Shown: positions 46,901 through 54,275 of the stretch, in pieces
How the letters are laid out: each line of letters opens with the position of its first letter
Numbering within the stretch: position 1 is the stretch's first letter
Assembly: GCF_024497955.1 (NCBI RefSeq)
Contig: NZ_JANHKP010000013.1
Location: 124,001 to 188,000, forward strand
Reading direction: 5' to 3'
DNA from: Streptomyces sp. C10-9-1
GTDB taxonomy: Bacteria > Actinomycetota > Actinomycetes > Streptomycetales > Streptomycetaceae
DNA: 64,000 nucleotides
The notes under the pieces: generated by a model
The model's database searches: none
What the model was told of the DNA's origin: nothing
The model's input: only the letters and a program-made list of their open reading frames with translations
Made by a program: the position numbers and the translations under genes

Positions 46901-49900
46901 GCCTGCGCCCGCGAGGTGCGGCTGACGGGCGTACTCCCGCCACCTGCGCAGCTCGGTGCGGAGCTGCGGCTCCGCCTGCCGCACGAGAGCGGGGGGAGCG
47001 GGGCGCCCGTCCGCGAGGAAGTCGACCAGACGCTCCCTGCGTGCGGGATCGGCGAGTGCGTCCGGTGCCAGCCGCTCCACGGTGTGCGCGGCTTCCAGCG
47101 CGTCCTCCAGCGCGGCGGTGTCGACACCGCCGTCGAGCGCGTACCGGCCGAGCAGCGTGCGCTGCTCCGCGTCGGCGCGGGCGCCCTGGGAGGATGCGTG
47201 GACGGTCCAGGCCCGGTGCAGGAGTCCGGGGGTGCCGCCGCCCGGTCCGCGCACCGCGTCGGGGGACGGTGGGCGCAGTTCGGGGGGATCGGTGTCCAGC
47301 CCCTGGTACCAGGAGCCGCACAGGCGGCGGTACGCGTCCTCCTCGGCCGCGAACCCGGCGGTCTCCCGGCGGGCTTCCCGGGCGGCGCCGATCGCCGCCC
47401 GTGCGCCCGCGAGGGTGTACGCGAAGCCGGGCCCGCCGTCGCGACGGCCGACGGAGGCGACCGTGTCGATGACGTCGACGGCCCGGGCGAGGGGATCCAG
47501 GTGGTCGCGCAGCCAGCGGGCGACGTCGGCCGGCGAGCACCGGGCGAGTCCGTCCGCGACGGCCGCCAGCCGGGAGTCCGACAGGCCCCGCCGCCATCGG
47601 CCCAGGGACTCGCTCAGGGCCCCGCCGTGCCGGAGCAGGTCCGGGGCGGGGGTGCGGCCGTTCGCGACCTGGGCGGCCAGCAGGCCGCGACGGTGCGGGT
47701 CGCGGACCGTGTCCGGCGCGAGCCGGTGCACGGATTCGGCGTGCGCCAGGGCCGCCTCCACGGCGGGCACGTCGGGCAGGCCCGTCCCCGCGTAGGGGCC
47801 GAGGAGCGCGGCATGCGTACGGGCGAGGGACCGCAGGCGCTCGTGGGCCGCGTGCCAGTCCAGGGCGAGCGGCAGCCGCTCGTACAGCTCGTTGCGCCAC
47901 GCGCCCCCGGTCGTCAGCGCACCGAGTGCCCTGCGGTCCGCGCGGACCGCGCCGGACAGCATGCCGCCGATTCCCCGCGAGCCGTCGGACAGGCGGCCTA
48001 TCAGGTCCGGCAGCCCGGGGGAGACGGCGGTCTCGGGCCGGAAGACGTCCCGCGCGGCCCGCTCGGCCCCGGCGAGCCGGCGCGCGGCGTCGCCGATCTC
48101 CGCGCAGGCCTCCCGGACCCGGGACATCACCCGGGGGTCGAGCCACGGCTCCGGCATCCGGTGGGAGGCCGTGGCCAGTCGTACGAGGGCGGTCAGCTCC
48201 TCGGCCTCCTGCGTGCTCCCCGGACGGTCGCGTCCGAGGAGCCCGGCGACGGCCTCGGCGTGCTCCTCCGCCGATTCCAGGGTTGCCGCCAGTCCGGCCA
48301 ACCGGTCGGAGAGCTGGGCGGCCTGCGTACGTGTCAGGGGGCCCGGGTCCAGTCCTGACGGCTCCAGCCCGGCGAGGTCCCGCTCGGACGCCGGTGGTTC
48401 CGCGTCGAGGCCGGTGGGGATGGAGGCCCACCCGGGTCCGGCCTCCGCGATCGCGCGTCCACGGGCGGACAGCACCGTGTCACGCCGGTCGGCGAACGCG
48501 CGCAGACCGTCGGCGACGAGGGCCACCGCCGCTCCGTCCGCCCGGGACGCCCCGCCGGGCACGAGCCACTGCTCCAGCGGCCGGTGGCCGGTCCCCGCCA
48601 GGGAGACGACCTCGCAGAGGTCCTCCGCCGCCGCGACGCTGTCGGGGACGTTCAGCCCCAGCTGCCGGGCGATCTGGGCAAGTCTGTGGTGGGCGCGGTC
48701 GAGACGGTCCGCGGTGCTCCCGAACTCCTCGGCCAGGTCCCTCGCCCGCTCCTCGGACAGCTCGGAGGGATCGACACCGGCCGGTAAGAGCGCGGCCAGG
48801 GCGAACTCGGCCTCGCTCGGCACGGGGACGAGCCGCGGCGAGAGTTCGCCCCAGCGCCCCCCTGCCGACGAGCGGGCCGCGGCCTGCGCCGCGAGCAGCT
48901 TCCTCAGCGCGGCGAGGAAGTCGTCGACCGGGCCCTCCACCGCGTGGGCGAAGTCGGCACGGGTCAGCCATGCTTCGGGGACCGGGTGGCGCGACCCGGT
49001 CAGCGCGAGGAGCGCGATGAGCCGGCGGACGCCGTCCTCCTCCTCGATCGGCTCGCCGTCGTCCGCGAGGTCCCGGTAGCGCGCCACCGCCGCGGCGAGT
49101 CCGTCCCGTGCGGCCATGGCCTGGTCGAGCGCCGGACGGGGGTGGGGGGCTCCGGCCTTCAGGTCCCGCCAGGGGAAGGAAGGGTCGGCGACCGCCTGCC
49201 AGGCACCGGCGAGGGCCTTCGTGGCCTCGACGATGCCGTGCAGGTCGTCTCCGCTGATCGACGCGGCGTCGAACACCCCCTCCCCCCGGGCGGCGCCGTC
49301 CGCCTCCGGGGGCAGGAACGCCACGTGCGCCTCGGACAGCTGCCCCACCCTGCCGATCACCTCGTGCAGACTCCGGCCGAGCGGCCCGCTCGTCTCGTTC
49401 ATCGCCTCGGCGTAGGCGCTCAGGGCCTCGCGCGCCTCGCGGGCGCGGGCGACCGCCTCCGGGGGGAGCCGCGGTGCTCGCGGCTCCTCCTCCAGCGCCC
49501 GTCCCAGCTCCTGCGCGACGGCCCGGCGGCTGGTGCTGTGGCTGTGCAGGGGCAGAGCGTAGGAGTCGAGTCCGACGGACTTCAGCCGGTCCAGCACGAC
49601 GTCGAGCGCGGCGGCCTTCTCGCTGACGAACAGCACGCTGCGGCCCGCGTGCATCAGGCCGGCGATCATGTTGGTGATCGTCTGGCTCTTGCCGGTGCCC
49701 GGCGGGCCGTCCAGGACGAAGGACCGCCCGGCGACGGCGGCCGCGACGGCCTGGCGCTGCGAGGCATCGGCATCCAGGACGAGCGGGCCGGCCTCCGGCG
49801 GGCTGAGCTCGTCGATCCGGTCGGCGTCGACCTCCTCGAAGTCGAAGCGGTCCGGCGCCAGTCCGGCCCTGGGCCCGAGCGCCACGGCCCGAACGAGGTC

Positions 49901-50668
49901 GCTGTCCAGGATGCGGGCCTCGTTGTCCAGCAGGTCCTGGTACATGGACTCCTTGTGGGAGGCGAAGAGCGCCACCACCGCGCGCCGGGAGACCTGCCAG
50001 CCCGACTTCCCCGCCACCGCCGTGGTGACCGCGTCGATCACCGCGTCGAGGTCCGTCGGATCCTGCTGCGTGACGGGCGACCAGTCGAGGGAGAACTGCT
50101 CCAGCTTGACCCTCAGCGCGGGGTTGAGGCGCGGTTCCTCGTCCTCGTTGGCCACCAGGCGGACCCGTCCGCTGCCCAGCCGCTCGATGCGCACGGGAAG
50201 GAGGACGATCGGTGCGTCACTGCGGGTCGATGCGCCGTCCTCGTGCCAGCGGAGGATGCCGACGCCCAGCTGGAGCGTCCACAGGCCGTAGTCGTTGAAG
50301 AGCTGGGTGGACCTGCCGCGGAGGCGTGTCACGGCACGGAGGAGCGCGGGGCCCGTCCTCTTCTGGGTGACGATTCCCTGCGCGCCGCCGGGCCGTTCGG
50401 TGGCGGGGGTCCCCGCCTGCGCCGCCTCGGACTCCCGGACGTCGGGTTCCTCGTCGGGCAGCGGCGCGAAGTCCCAGCCGCGCTCGAGACCCTCGACGAG
50501 TTCCCCGGCCGGCGGGTACGTGATCTCCAGGGTCGCCGCCTTGGTGTGCCTGAAGTTGAGGAGCCGGTTTCGGCCGCTCAGGTCGACGAGCGACGTCCGC
50601 CAGTCGGCCAGGATCCTTCTGAACCGTTCCAGCTCTTCACCGCCGCCGGAACCACTCGGGTTTGCCAC
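43952..50668 (-). CDS. DUF4011 + SF1 helicase + Vsr-like nuclease + DUF3320 protein, Hhe-like
   Basis: 2238 residues. Residues ~15-200 match DUF4011 (LADWRTSLVDLSGRNRLLNF). A superfamily-1 (UPF1-like) helicase follows: GPPGTGKSQTITNMIAGLMH near 320 and VVIFDEASQVLPQDAV near 1590, then AGDQRQLPP, WHYRSRHENLIAFSN, and LNVAVTRARRRTEVVASF. A long helical insertion of over 1000 residues separates the two halves. Residues ~1890-2000 form a Vsr/DUF559 nuclease (SPFEEEVLGVLRDWGY, LGIECDGAMYHS, LGWELHRIWGTDW). The last ~230 residues fit DUF3320. This order is that of HheA, reported as a single-gene phage defence system. GTG 50668 is chosen because conserved sequence begins there and AGGA precedes it. 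Motifs look intact. Confidence 0.85.
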   Translation of the reverse strand: MANPSGSGGGEELERFRRILADWRTSLVDLSGRNRLLNFRHTKAATLEITYPPAGELVEGLERGWDFAPLPDEEPDVRESEAAQAGTPATERPGGAQGIVTQKRTGPALLRAVTRLRGRSTQLFNDYGLWTLQLGVGILRWHEDGASTRSDAPIVLLPVRIERLGSGRVRLVANEDEEPRLNPALRVKLEQFSLDWSPVTQQDPTDLDAVIDAVTTAVAGKSGWQVSRRAVVALFASHKESMYQDLLDNEARILDSDLVRAVALGPRAGLAPDRFDFEEVDADRIDELSPPEAGPLVLDADASQRQAVAAAVAGRSFVLDGPPGTGKSQTITNMIAGLMHAGRSVLFVSEKAAALDVVLDRLKSVGLDSYALPLHSHSTSRRAVAQELGRALEEEPRAPRLPPEAVARAREAREALSAYAEAMNETSGPLGRSLHEVIGRVGQLSEAHVAFLPPEADGAARGEGVFDAASISGDDLHGIVEATKALAGAWQAVADPSFPWRDLKAGAPHPRPALDQAMAARDGLAAAVARYRDLADDGEPIEEEDGVRRLIALLALTGSRHPVPEAWLTRADFAHAVEGPVDDFLAALRKLLAAQAAARSSAGGRWGELSPRLVPVPSEAEFALAALLPAGVDPSELSEERARDLAEEFGSTADRLDRAHHRLAQIARQLGLNVPDSVAAAEDLCEVVSLAGTGHRPLEQWLVPGGASRADGAAVALVADGLRAFADRRDTVLSARGRAIAEAGPGWASIPTGLDAEPPASERDLAGLEPSGLDPGPLTRTQAAQLSDRLAGLAATLESAEEHAEAVAGLLGRDRPGSTQEAEELTALVRLATASHRMPEPWLDPRVMSRVREACAEIGDAARRLAGAERAARDVFRPETAVSPGLPDLIGRLSDGSRGIGGMLSGAVRADRRALGALTTGGAWRNELYERLPLALDWHAAHERLRSLARTHAALLGPYAGTGLPDVPAVEAALAHAESVHRLAPDTVRDPHRRGLLAAQVANGRTPAPDLLRHGGALSESLGRWRRGLSDSRLAAVADGLARCSPADVARWLRDHLDPLARAVDVIDTVASVGRRDGGPGFAYTLAGARAAIGAAREARRETAGFAAEEDAYRRLCGSWYQGLDTDPPELRPPSPDAVRGPGGGTPGLLHRAWTVHASSQGARADAEQRTLLGRYALDGGVDTAALEDALEAAHTVERLAPDALADPARRERLVDFLADGRPAPPALVRQAEPQLRTELRRWREYARQPHLAGAGAQLLAGPLHEAARWLRAHVAPFEEARELLHAVARVAGADGDLSLSQARRAVAAAHDARAAEARFTEGAPRHRELLGELYRGAATDKASVLDALDWARQVRRTAHGDHGAPLSAPAARVMLDAPADTSVADRHEDWQRQRDGLVAHFDVQRGRLLHRELRESLPAAALCLSRLDDDPFGPEAWTTRSEALGRLRRYGLEALPSQLAQRGVSADGFPASVERAVLTAWIELRLGLDARLRPLRAADRDQLVERFRDADRALVEAAHAEVIAACNARRPRRTGVGPAAELRRQSQLKRRHKPVRRLLDETRDVVRLLKPCFMMSPLTVSQFLPPDFRFDVVIFDEASQVLPQDAVNSVYRGGALIVAGDQRQLPPTSFFSAGGDGDDDDDWDEEATDDFESVLDACKASGVLRGLPLRWHYRSRHENLIAFSNREFYDNTMVTFPGAHEQSPDLGVVFFKADGVYDRGGRSDNPGEAAAVARRVIHHFATRPGLSLGVVALSKAQAEAIEEAVQKARTDRPDLDRFFTDDRLDGFFVKNLETVQGDERDVVILSVGYGPDHRGRLLSAFGPINREGGWRRLNVAVTRARRRTEVVASFHGSELADSTNRSVQHLKRYLQYAEHGPGILETAASDPNAAPESPFEEEVLGVLRDWGYSVQPQVGVAGFRVDMAVRHPAAPGSYALGIECDGAMYHSSRAARDRDRLREAVLRDLGWELHRIWGTDWYRNRRDATARLRAAVEEACARDPFPVPPDAPPGEGASAEVPAGPDPAEDGAAAVTFVAVDDGPPAWSRAYEEVTEARLVDLRVASARRRGMRDAELQDPDAVGVVADVALSVVRAEGPVTEELVVARVRSAWGVSRAGTVVRDSVRRALRRNASAGRIVRVGEAYDIPARDLAFARTPTPSVARKVGQVPSAERRLVTGRMVGESPGVHREDLLREVARFFGWTRLGPDIRDALTKDLEELLAQGSVREADGYLLPAAGD

Positions 50669-51362
50669 ACTCGTCCTAGCTGCTCGTGTTCTCTCACTGG
50701 GGCGCAGGAGACGCGACGTGCCCTTGTGAAGCCGCACCGGCCCGGGGCGAAGGCGCTCCCGAAGGAGGGGTGCCGTCCGGCTTCTCCGGTCCCGCCGATC
50801 CCTCCCGTCGGGGAATCCTATGACCCGGGTCCCATGGCGTGAGGGACAACGCCGATCTTCGCTGACGGGCTGTCAATCATTCTGGGATGCACGCCTTTTC
50901 GGCCTCTGGGCGGTGGGGCTTCGCACGGCCCCCGAGCATGGCGGCGGGAGGCCGGCCGGAGCCCTCTCCGGCTCGGCGTGCTCCTCCGCGGGGCGGCGTG
51001 CCCCGTCCGCTCCTGCGTCCGGAGGGCGGGGAACCCCCGCGCGCGGGGGCGGCGCCGAGAGCAGGCCCGGCGGAAGGCGGGCGGGGGAGCCGAGCCGCCC
51101 GGGGCCGGCCGGGCCCGGTTGCCGGTTGCGGGCCCGGGTGGGTCCCTGGAGGTGGGCACGCGGAAGCGCGGCGGAGGCCGGGCCCCGACGTGGCCGTGGA
51201 GCGGGCGATCACCCCTCCGGGAGTCCGTGCCGGTGCCCGGGCGCCGCGACGCCGTGCGGACCCGGGGCGTCCGCACGGCGGAACCCCCGGCGGAGGCGGG
51301 TGGCTCCGGGGCCGGGGCGGACAGCGGCTGAGCGCGGTGCAGGAACGGTTGCGAGGACGGAC
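50669..51362. other. Gene-less spacer
   Basis: About 690 bp of very GC-rich sequence. Open frames run through it in several phases, but none has a ribosome-binding site or recognisable domain. It separates the divergently transcribed helicase gene and TfoX-like gene and must hold both promoters. Confidence 0.5.
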
Positions 51363-51689
51363 ATGGCATTCGACGAGGGCCTCGCGGAGCGGGTCCGCGC
51401 CTGTCTGGGCGCCGATCCCGCGATCGCGGAGAAGCGCATGTTCGGCGGGCTGGCGTTCCTGCGCGCCGGCAACATGGCGGTGGGCGTGATCGGCGACGAC
51501 CTGGTGGTCCGCGTCGGCCCCGACGCCGCCGCCGCGGCGCTGGCGCGTCCCGGGGCGAGACCCCTCGACCTCACCGGCCGCCCGATGCGCGGATGGGTCG
51601 TCGTCGACGCGTCCGCCCTGACCGCGGAGGCCCTGGCCGGGTGGGTGGACGAGGGCCGCGCGTTCGCCGCCGCCCTGCCGCCGAAGTGA
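51363..51689 (+). CDS. TfoX N-terminal-domain protein
   Basis: 108 residues. AIAEKRMFGGLAFLRAGNMAV and VGVIGDDLVVRV match the TfoX N-terminal fold (KRMFGG...F..G.M..G). The domain is alone, without the C-terminal helix-hairpin-helix part found in competence regulators, which is the usual form in actinobacteria; function there is unknown. ATG 51363 is the first codon that gives the family's normal N-terminus. The next gene starts about 100 bp downstream on the same strand. Confidence 0.85.
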   Translation: MAFDEGLAERVRACLGADPAIAEKRMFGGLAFLRAGNMAVGVIGDDLVVRVGPDAAAAALARPGARPLDLTGRPMRGWVVVDASALTAEALAGWVDEGRAFAAALPPK

Positions 51690-51787
51690 TCCGGCGCGGC
51701 ACGGGCGGACAGGAGTCGCCGGGGCCGCCCCGGCGGCCTAGCGTGGAGGGAGGGGCCTGATCCGCTCGGCTGAGAGGAGTGGTCGCC

Positions 51788-52180
51788 ATGGCGGGACGCA
51801 ACCGGAGCGAGGTGGAGGCGGAGATCAAGGAGACGTTGGGGCTTGTTCCCCACTTCTTCTCCCGCATCCCCGATGACCTGCTCGACCACGAGTGGGAGAT
51901 CTTCAAGAGGCTCGAACTCGGTGAGACGCTGATCCCGAACAAGTACAAGGAACTGATCGGGATCGCGGTGCACTCCGAGACCAAGTGCCGGTACTGCACG
52001 CTCTTCCACACCGAGGCCGCGAAGCTCTTCGGGGCCACCGACGAGGAGATCCAGGAAGCCGTCCACTACGCGAAGAACAGCATCGGCTGGAGCGGGTACC
52101 TCAACGGCATCCGTGAGGACTACGACGACTTCGAGAAGGAGCTCGGCCAGATCAAGGAATACCTGTCGTCGAAGGGCTGA
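51788..52180 (+). CDS. Carboxymuconolactone decarboxylase (AhpD-like) family protein
   Basis: 130 residues. The helical CMD core includes KYKELIGIAVHSETKCRYC, in which CRYC (residues ~67-70) and the following FHTEAAKLFGATDEE give the C-x2-C-x3-H-like active-site arrangement of AhpD-type peroxidase or thiol-disulfide proteins. ATG 51788 has AGGAG at 51774-51778. Only 2 bp separate it from the 69-aa gene. Role in oxidative or thiol stress is inferred from the family and from the nearby thioredoxin and sulfur genes. Confidence 0.85.
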   Translation: MAGRNRSEVEAEIKETLGLVPHFFSRIPDDLLDHEWEIFKRLELGETLIPNKYKELIGIAVHSETKCRYCTLFHTEAAKLFGATDEEIQEAVHYAKNSIGWSGYLNGIREDYDDFEKELGQIKEYLSSKG

Positions 52181-52182
52181 TC

Positions 52183-52392
52183 ATGCATCTGGAGTGGTCC
52201 CGGCCCGGCGTCCTGCGGGTCACCGCGCACGCCTTCGAGTTCGCGGCGCTCGTGGCAGCGGCCCGCTACGTGGCCGAGTCCGCTCCCCCCGACATGCCCG
52301 AGGAGTCGCTGGAGCAGCTCACGCAGGTGCTGAGCGACTACGACACCCAGACGCGCCGTCTCCACGAGGCGCCCCGGCCGGACCGGGCCTGA
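52183..52392 (+). CDS. 69-aa hypothetical protein downstream of the CMD-family gene
   Basis: Short protein with one helical segment (FEFAALVAAARYVAES) and an acidic ESLEQLTQVLSDYD stretch. ATG 52183 lies 2 bp after the CMD-family stop, so co-translation is likely. Codon use fits its neighbours. I do not recognise a family and assign no function. Confidence 0.6.
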   Translation: MHLEWSRPGVLRVTAHAFEFAALVAAARYVAESAPPDMPEESLEQLTQVLSDYDTQTRRLHEAPRPDRA

Positions 52393-52603
52393 CCGGCCGC
52401 GCGCTCGGCCGCCGGACCGGGCGCCGGGGACGGCGGCCGGCCCGGCGGCGGCCGAGGGTCCACCCCGCGACGGCCCTTCCCGCGACGTCCCGTGCGCCCG
52501 CGGCGCCCTGGGCGGGTACGGGGAGCGGGAACGACGCCCGCCGAGGTGAGGCGGGCGGGATCGCTGCACGGCGGACGGGGGAGGGACGCCTCGCCCCGGC
52601 GGC

Positions 52604-53002
52604 TCACCCACCGGTCTCCGCGAGTGCGGCGAGTGCGGCGTCCAGGCGGCGGGACGCCTCGTCCGCGACCGGGGCCATGGCGTCGTCGCCGGTGAGGGTG
52701 ACCATGGTCGAGGGGTCGATCGCCTGCACGACCACCTGCTCGCCCTCGGCGCGGACCACGACGTTGCACGGGAGGAGCAGGCCGATCGAGCGGTCGGTGT
52801 CCAGGGCCTGGCGGGCGAGCGGGGGGTTGCACGCGCCGAGGATCAGGTAGGGCTCCATCTCGTGGCCGAGCCTTGCCCTGAGCGTGGCCTGGACGTCGAT
52901 CTCCGTCAGGACGCCGAAGCCCTGGTCGGAGAGGGCGCGGCGGACGGCCTCCACCGTCTCGTCGAAGGTCCCGGGGAGCCGGACGGTGCGGTCGTAGGGC
53001 AT
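52604..53002 (-). CDS. DUF302-family protein
   Basis: 132 residues. TFDETVEAVRRALSDQGFGV, YLILGACNPPLARQAL and IGLLLPCNVVVR are hallmarks of DUF302, a small alpha/beta fold often found near thiol and sulfur-stress genes. Two Cys (ACNPP and PCNVV) are at the positions usual for the family. ATG 53002 has GAGG just upstream. It is transcribed in the same direction as the thioredoxin gene about 290 bp upstream, which fits a shared role in sulfur or thiol homeostasis. Biochemical function is unknown. Confidence 0.87.
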   Translation of the reverse strand: MPYDRTVRLPGTFDETVEAVRRALSDQGFGVLTEIDVQATLRARLGHEMEPYLILGACNPPLARQALDTDRSIGLLLPCNVVVRAEGEQVVVQAIDPSTMVTLTGDDAMAPVADEASRRLDAALAALAETGG

Positions 53003-53295
53003 GGTCCTCACCTCGCTGTTCCGATGGCGGATTCGCCGGCCCGCGGCGGCCTCGGGCGTCGCGGCCGACACGGGCCCGCCCGCGAGGGGCGGCCTTCCGT
53101 CAGCATGATCTCCCGGTGCGCCCGCCGGAAGGCGAGCGACAGGCGGGGCGGGGGCCGTTCGGCGTCCCGGGGCCACTGACCCGCGGTCCGGCGCCGCCCG
53201 GTCTCCCGCAGAGTTCGTGCGCGTCCGGGCGCCACGGCACGCGGGCTGCCCGGCGCCTCCGCCGCACCGCCGGGTGCGGCGGGCGGTGCGGCGGT

Positions 53296-53664
53296 TCACC
53301 TCGGGTCGGCGGTGCGGACGGCCCTGCCGCGTGCCTCGTCCATGTCGACGCCCCTGATCCGGGAGATCAGTTCCTCCAGGGCCTGCGGCGGCAGTGCGCC
53401 GGGCTGCGCGTAGAGCACGGTCCGGTCGCGGACGGCCATCAGGGTGGGGATGGAGGAGATCCGGAAGGCGCCGGCGAGTTCCGGCTGCGCCTCGGTGTCG
53501 ACCTTGCCGAAGACGATGTCCGGGTGGCGCTCGGATGCCCTCTCGTAGACGGGGCCGAACATGCGGCACGGTCCGCACCACCCGGCCCAGAAGTCGACCA
53601 GCACGATCTCCGAGCCCGTGACGGTGGCCTCGAAGTTCTCCTGGGTCAGCTCGACGGTCGCCAT
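53296..53664 (-). CDS. Thioredoxin
   Basis: 122 residues with the thioredoxin fold: VLVDFWAGWCGPCRMF carries the redox pair CGPC near 30-33, and SIPTLM near 72-77 supplies the cis-Pro loop. ATG 53664 starts directly at the family N-terminus (MATVELTQENF). A CsoR/CstR-type operator lies 20-40 bp upstream, so expression should be induced with the divergent rhodanese operon. It probably reduces persulfides or protein disulfides formed during sulfur stress. Confidence 0.93.
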   Translation of the reverse strand: MATVELTQENFEATVTGSEIVLVDFWAGWCGPCRMFGPVYERASERHPDIVFGKVDTEAQPELAGAFRISSIPTLMAVRDRTVLYAQPGALPPQALEELISRIRGVDMDEARGRAVRTADPR

Positions 53665-53684
53665 GGGTTCCACACTCCTTCCTG

Positions 53685-53702
53685 TATACCCGGAGGGGTA
53701 TA
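53685..53702. promoter_or_regulatory. CsoR/CstR-type operator 1 (TATACCC-N4-GGGTATA)
   Basis: Perfect inverted repeat with 7-bp arms and a 4-bp GC-rich centre, about 20 bp upstream of the thioredoxin start. The ATACCC-N4-GGGTAT pattern is that bound by CsoR-family regulators (copper-sensing CsoR, persulfide-sensing CstR). With rhodanese and persulfide dioxygenase genes beside it, a CstR-like regulator is the better guess. Confidence 0.75.
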
Positions 53703-53765
53703 TGACGGATTCAACCGGCGCCTGTTCGGAGTTGTTCCCGCGCTCCGGTCGACAGTCCCGACGGG

Positions 53766-53781
53766 ATACCCGGGGGGGTAT
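53766..53781. promoter_or_regulatory. CsoR/CstR-type operator 2
   Basis: ATACCC-GGGG-GGGTAT, directly abutting the TTGACA -35 hexamer of the rhodanese promoter. A repressor bound here would block RNA polymerase. Confidence 0.72.
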
Positions 53782-53811
53782 TTGACAAGGCTCGGTGCCC
53801 ACCCCTACGGT
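53782..53811 (+). promoter_or_regulatory. Sigma-70-type promoter of the rhodanese operon
   Basis: TTGACA at 53782-53787 and TACGGT at 53806-53811 with 18-bp spacing, matching the Streptomyces housekeeping consensus well. The expected start point is near 53818, between operators 2 and 3 and about 40 bp before the rhodanese ATG. Confidence 0.65.
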
Positions 53812-53821
53812 CGAGTATCAA

Positions 53822-53837
53822 ATACCCAGGGGGGTAT
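53822..53837. promoter_or_regulatory. CsoR/CstR-type operator 3
   Basis: ATACCC-AGGG-GGGTAT just downstream of the predicted transcription start of the rhodanese operon. Operators 2 and 3 bracket the promoter, so cooperative repression or looping is possible. Confidence 0.72.
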
Positions 53838-53855
53838 CTGGAGGTGGATTCGCCC

Positions 53856-54179
53856 ATGGCTCGCCAAGTGGACCTGGAGGTCTTCGCCGCCGCCTGGAGC
53901 GCCGGTGCCGTCGTCGTCGACGTGCGGACGCCGGAGGAGTACCGCGCGGGGCATGTGCCCGGTGCGCTGCTCGCGCCGGTCGACCCGGTCGCCGTCCTCG
54001 CCCACCCGCCGGAGGTGCGGGAGGTGTACGTGATCTGTGCGAGCGGCAACCGCAGCCGGTGGGCCGCGGACCGGCTGGCCGAGGCCGGGGTGGAGGCCCT
54101 CTCTGTCGCCGGTGGAACCCGCGGCTGGATCGCGTCCGGCCGCTCGGTGGCCGCCGGATCCGCCCCGGGGTCGGCCTGA
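53856..54179 (+). CDS. Single-domain rhodanese
   Basis: 107 residues. VVVDVRTPEEYRAGHVPGAL and the active-site loop CASGNRS near 63 (catalytic Cys followed by a phosphate-loop-like turn) define a sulfurtransferase. GTRGWIASG closes the domain. ATG 53856 lies 11 bp after GGAGG; an in-frame GTG at 53844 overlaps that site. It is the first gene behind a promoter flanked by two CsoR/CstR-type operators, and should move sulfane sulfur between persulfides and acceptors. Confidence 0.88.
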   Translation: MARQVDLEVFAAAWSAGAVVVDVRTPEEYRAGHVPGALLAPVDPVAVLAHPPEVREVYVICASGNRSRWAADRLAEAGVEALSVAGGTRGWIASGRSVAAGSAPGSA

Positions 54180-54231
54180 CCGCTCCCTGCCCGCGTGCCC
54201 GCCTCTCCGGGGCGGGCCGGCCTTTCGCTCC

Positions 54232-54253
54232 CATATACCCCTAGGGGTATATG
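54232..54253. promoter_or_regulatory. CsoR/CstR-type operator 4, perfect 22-bp palindrome
   Basis: The arms extend to 11 bp with no spacer (CATATACCCCT and its complement), containing ATACCC-CTAG-GGGTAT. It is the most symmetric of the four sites and lies 23 bp upstream of the MBL-rhodanese start codon, so this gene likely has its own regulated promoter. Confidence 0.78.
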
Positions 54254-54275
54254 GCCACCACTTACGGAGGTTCCC

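Noticed and set aside
40526..48358. 2610-aa open frame on the plus strand
   Set aside because: Runs antisense to the NB-ARC/TPR, 138-aa and Hhe-like genes and through their terminator; composition is Arg/Gly/Pro-rich without domains.
51209..52066. 285-aa minus-strand frame over the TfoX-like and CMD-family genes
   Set aside because: Antisense to two genes with clear family motifs.
52604..53581. Long upstream extension of the DUF302 frame
   Set aside because: Family homology starts at ATG 53002; the extension is Arg/Pro-rich and overlaps the thioredoxin gene antisense.
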